From positions 1 to 64,000 of the forward strand of contig WIUZ02000010.1 of the NCBI GenBank assembly GCA_015956445.1: DNA of 64,000 nucleotides, written 5' to 3'. Position 1 is the first letter of the stretch. Each line of letters opens with the position of its first letter. Origin of the DNA: Thelephora terrestris. Its lineage: Eukaryota; Basidiomycota; Agaricomycetes; Thelephorales; Thelephoraceae. A program made the position numbers and the translations under genes. Positions 60,224 to 64,000 of this stretch are shown piece by piece. Below the pieces are notes generated by a model that worked only from the letters and a program-made list of their open reading frames with translations, searched no databases and was not told the origin of the DNA.

Positions 60224-63200
60224 CTAAAATCTGATAACAGCAAGTTGAGAGTGGCCCTTAAGCTGTAAGCTTTTTGTATCATGAAACCAATACACATCAC
60301 CCCCAATTGCCCTCCAATTGGGAGGCACCCACAACATATGCTTCCCTTCAGGGTCCTTCACCCAACCCTCTTTCAAAGTGGCTTGTGAGATTGACCATTT
60401 GCTTTCAATGGATTTCTTTTGTGCATGTAGATTATCATGGTAGAGGTCACACTCATCATTGCCCAGTTCATTGTCAAAACGGTAGAAGGCATGGTTGCTT
60501 GATACAGACATGCTGGTGAGGTTGATAGCCTCTCCAGTTCCAATGTGATAAGCATACACATTCATGTGATTGAACCTGATGATGGCGGTTTCACCTGCCA
60601 CCAAGAATCCAAGAGTGGTAGCATCAATGATTTGATGTCTCCATATTCTGTTGAACCGAGCAACAAGGGCAGGCACCGAGAGTTCCCAAAGGCTGTCATT
60701 CTGGTCTGCTCTTGGGTTTCCAATGATCCCATTAACTGGTCCCTCTTCTGTAAGAAGCCATGCTACAATCTTGTCTGGGCCTTTTACCATGAGAACGTTG
60801 CCTGTTAGGACCATTTTTGATATTTCCAACCCAGTGTCAATATATTGGGAAGGGCAAGGGTTTTGAGAGTGGAGATTGGTGATTGTAACTGTACTTTCTC
60901 CCTGGCATGCTGTTGCAATGTAGGCACCATTAGGAGAGCAGACATCCTTTATTTTCCCCTGGGTGGTTTTGACATGCTCTACAGTGAAAGCAGTTGGAAG
61001 ATAATCCAAATGCACAACAGAGATAGTACGAGTAGAAGTGTTCAGGATTGATGATGAAGTAGAGGAGAACTGAATAGAGGCTGGTTTATGCTGGAATTCT
61101 TTCCATTTGACATAATGTCCAACTCTCAATTTCCAGACAGAAACATGGGGTTCATAACAACTGAAAGTTGCAAAAAAGCCTGCATCAGGAGAGAAGGTTC
61201 CATAAACGCCAGGAGTTTGTTCCTGTAATAAGATCTCTGAGCTGCGGATATCAATGATACAGATTGTGCTGGCACCAGAGCTATGCTTGATCATCAAAGC
61301 CCTATAAGTAGGTGGAGAGTAGGCCTCAAGATCGAAGTTGCACTTGGAAGAGAATGATTCCACTTGGGTCAGAGTAGACCCAACCTTGAACACATTGAAT
61401 GTCTTGCCCTTCTCACCCTGTGTTGTTGCTATAGTCTGGAAGGACTGCTTGTGAGCCCAGAGGTAAGGCTTGTCACTGGATCTGAGTATTGCAAGGGACA
61501 GCTTTGCGCCTGAAGAGATGCTGTATGTGCACACAGTACTGGTTTCTGACTTCCATGGTGAAATAGTGGCAATAGTATCTCCATCCTCTGACCACACAAT
61601 CTCCAGCCCACCAGAAGTGATCTGACAATCAATCCTGGTGATCTCTCCACCTGTCTGAGTATCCCAGATTATAATAGCAGAATCAGAACAACCTGCTAGA
61701 GAGTATCCATCTGGTGAATAGGCCAGCTCAGGCATATATCTACTTATCTCTTTGACAAGTTGGAGAGTTGAGAGAGGTTTGAGTGTGAGTGCATCCCAGA
61801 TTTCAGCAACTTTCTTGGCCATTACAGCAATGAATTTGCCACATGGTGACCAGGCAGATGACAGGTAAGAGTCATTGTTGGGGATAGCTGTGGGAGGATT
61901 CCATGAATCTTGTATTCCAAACACAACTCTTGGTGATGGATGGGGTCTCTGATGGTAATACAACTTTCGGACCATCGATGTTAGAGGGGATAGTTCCAAG
62001 GCAGAGTGGTAAAGATGGGTTGCTGAGGCATCAATGACCTCAAAGAAGTTGGTCACAAATTGGAAGTAGTCCCTTGCAGTGAGAAGGAGTTGATGATCCT
62101 TAGCCACCTGATTCAGGGCACATAAGTATTGTAAACGACATCAAGTCGAATAAAACAAACCTCTTGTAGCCAAAGAATCAACCTCTCCAGTGCAATAACA
62201 GCATCATTTACACTCCCACCAACACTCAGCACTTCTAACCAACCCAAGAACCTCTCTTGGAGAAAGTTTCGCAAAGGAGGAACTATTGCCGCAAAGTCTT
62301 CCTTCACCTCAGTGAGGTGGTAGTGCCAGGATCTACAAGCATAATACAGTGCATTTCCAACAACATCATCAATTCTTCCCTTCAGATTCCCAACCTCTGA
62401 GTTTAACGCATAGTCAGGGAGGGATAGGAGATTCTGCCTCAACCTGCTATTCATTAATCTGAGGCAGTTTGTAGCAAGTTTGAGGTGACCAGTTCTGGGA
62501 GGGATGTGGAACCTGTTGTCTGAACAGCGGAGTGGATCGGTGATGAAGTCTGGAAATGATTTATGAAACGGAAGTACTGGAAAGTCAGGATCCTCAGATA
62601 GCTTGAGGAGGGACTGGACCAGTTGAAGCAGGTTCATGACTTGCCGCTGCCCCAAATTGACCAGGGTGGCAATTGCGGAAGGTGGGAGGGGGTTTACTGC
62701 CAGAACAACAGCACCAATAACCAGGCGCACTTTCTCATCATCACCGGCGGTTGTTCTACGGAAGGCGGTTTTGAAACTTGAAAGGTAGAGGGAATCGAGG
62801 GTTGCACCGAGGCGTAATTGTGCCTGTCCTTCGTGGGTCGTGCTCCCAGGGGCCCTAATGATGACGTCGAGCTGTTCGCTGGCCAGTGCAAATGAATGGT
62901 CAAGAAACTTGAGAGTTGCTGCAGCATAGACAAACAGACCCCCTGCCCTCTCACACAAGAGGTCAAGGTATCCATCCGTCGGCCAACCATCCTGATCTAT
63001 GCTCTGTCTCTTTGCGATTTTGTGTAATCCCTGTTCCAAGAACAATCGGATATCCGCGTTTACCACAGAAGGGTCCACTTCGTGAAGCACAAAGACATCG
63101 GTCAATGGCCTGAGGAGTCCGAGACGGAAACCGGATTTGATGCGAGGTTCCGGTCGGCCAGTGATGAGGAACTTGATAGTTGGGATCCCTTCCACCAATC

Positions 63201-63987
63201 GACCCATAACGGAAAGGATGGCGGACTGCGGCTCTTCATCCGCGCACTCATCTAACGCGTCGATGATGATGACCGTTGAGACATTGAGCGTGCTGAGAGG
63301 TCTGACGATTAACGACTCCATCTGGTTGCAGAGCGACTCGTGTACAATGCTCGGTTTTGAACGAATGAGAGCAACAAGAATCGATCGGAATTCCGGGTGT
63401 GAATGAGCGAGTTGGATGGCGAGGGTGGGGAAGATATAGCGAAGGTCGCGGCGGTCTTCAAAATCTCGTGAACAGAAGAACGACGCCCCCAATCTCCCAT
63501 CAGCGAAGAGGCGTTCGGCGATGGTCTGGGCGATCGTGGATTTGCCGGTTCCTGCGAGTCCGTTTAACCAGTAGACGGGGGACAAGCTGTAGTCCTTGGA
63601 CCACGACTCTATCTCGTCCAGGACGGCTTCCCGGGTTCCTTTGAGACAGCCCCGGCGATCGCCATGTAGAAACTCCGCCGCTTGAGCCTGACGACAGTTA
63701 TTCAGCACCAACGAATCGGCTGTCGAGTCATAAGCCTCCGCTACCCAGAAATAAAAATATATCTGACCTGCTTCCTATAGAGGCTAATCAGCATCTAATG
63801 GTTTCTCGAGACATGGTACCTGAGACTCACAATCAACGTGCAGTTTTGGTTGTAAATTGCCTTCTGCTGCGAGAACTGTGTGTGATGTGAGAAGACCACT
63901 CGGTGTACGTTTCAAGTCATAAGTGCTAACATGGTAATCGAGGATGATATCCCTGAGGTCCTCGGCAAGATCGGATACGGCAGTCAT
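60224..63987 (-). CDS. NACHT-WD40 NOD-like receptor (STAND ATPase)
   Basis: Model: complement(join(60224..62107, 62161..63735, 63820..63987)), 1208 aa, three exons in phase 0. The ATG at 63987 sits just inside the window, so the promoter is outside. The N-terminal region (1-100) has no recognised effector domain. The NACHT ATPase carries Walker A GLAGTGKST (115-123) and Walker B DALDEC (215-220) with ITGRPEPRI after it. The second half consists of WD40-type repeats (SAWSPCGKFIAVMAKK...EIWD; AYSPDGYSLAGCSDSAIIIWD) and ends with the GWVKDPEGKHMLWVPPNWRA closing module common in basidiomycete NLRs. Such proteins act in nonself recognition and regulated cell death in other fungi; the ligand here is unknown. 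It looks intact. The WD40 part appears AT-richer than the NACHT part. Confidence 0.92.
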
Positions 63988-64000
63988 GTTTATTCCCTCG

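Overview
The window is nuclear DNA of a filamentous fungus, most likely a mushroom-forming basidiomycete (Agaricomycetes). Host genes are cut by many short GT-AG introns (mostly 45-65 nt). The gene content fits: a stand-alone sesquiterpene synthase, zinc-finger PARP-like genes, a NACHT-WD40 NOD-like receptor, arrestin-like and PAS proteins, and housekeeping genes TRM61 and RAD4. No rRNA, tRNA, CRISPR or bacterial-type operon was seen. All splice models were built by eye, by following reading phase across GT-AG junctions; each model called intact closes in frame.

Region 1 (1-14.6 kb) is a repeat nest. A family of gene-bearing repeats with TGTCAGG...CCCTGACA ends (called E here) occurs three times: E0 (1-1410, cut by the window edge), E1 (2089-5415, whole-looking) and E2 (5562-11372, broken and repeatedly invaded). 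E1 and E2 are each flanked by a perfect 5-bp target duplication (ACACT, GTACA). Both sit inside one older foldback element, FB1, whose pieces continue across the insertions. Three foldback elements share CACTGGGG...CCCCAGTG-type ends; two have perfect 3-bp duplications (TCA, AGA). A decayed helicase gene follows.

Region 2 (15.5-26.1 kb) is accessory: an intact sesquiterpene synthase, a CsbD-like protein with duplicated exons, a decayed PARP-like relic, a multi-pass membrane protein, and two intact PARP-like ADP-ribosyltransferases in tandem.

Region 3 (27.9-58.8 kb) is mostly conserved host sequence: a nucleotidyltransferase-like protein, a DUF952 protein, a PAP2 phosphatase, an arrestin-like protein, a second small CsbD-like protein, a PAS protein divergent from TRM61 (tRNA m1A58 methyltransferase), RAD4 (nucleotide excision repair) convergent with TRM61, a proline-rich membrane protein, an FYRN/FYRC (TBRG1-like) protein, and a large Ser/Pro-rich protein.

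Region 4 (60.2-64.0 kb) is one NACHT-WD40 receptor. Its WD40 half looks AT-richer than its NACHT half.

The best candidates for something new are the E repeat family with its nested foldback elements, and the PARP-like cluster (two live copies, one relic). Function names rest on motif recognition from memory; no database search was run.
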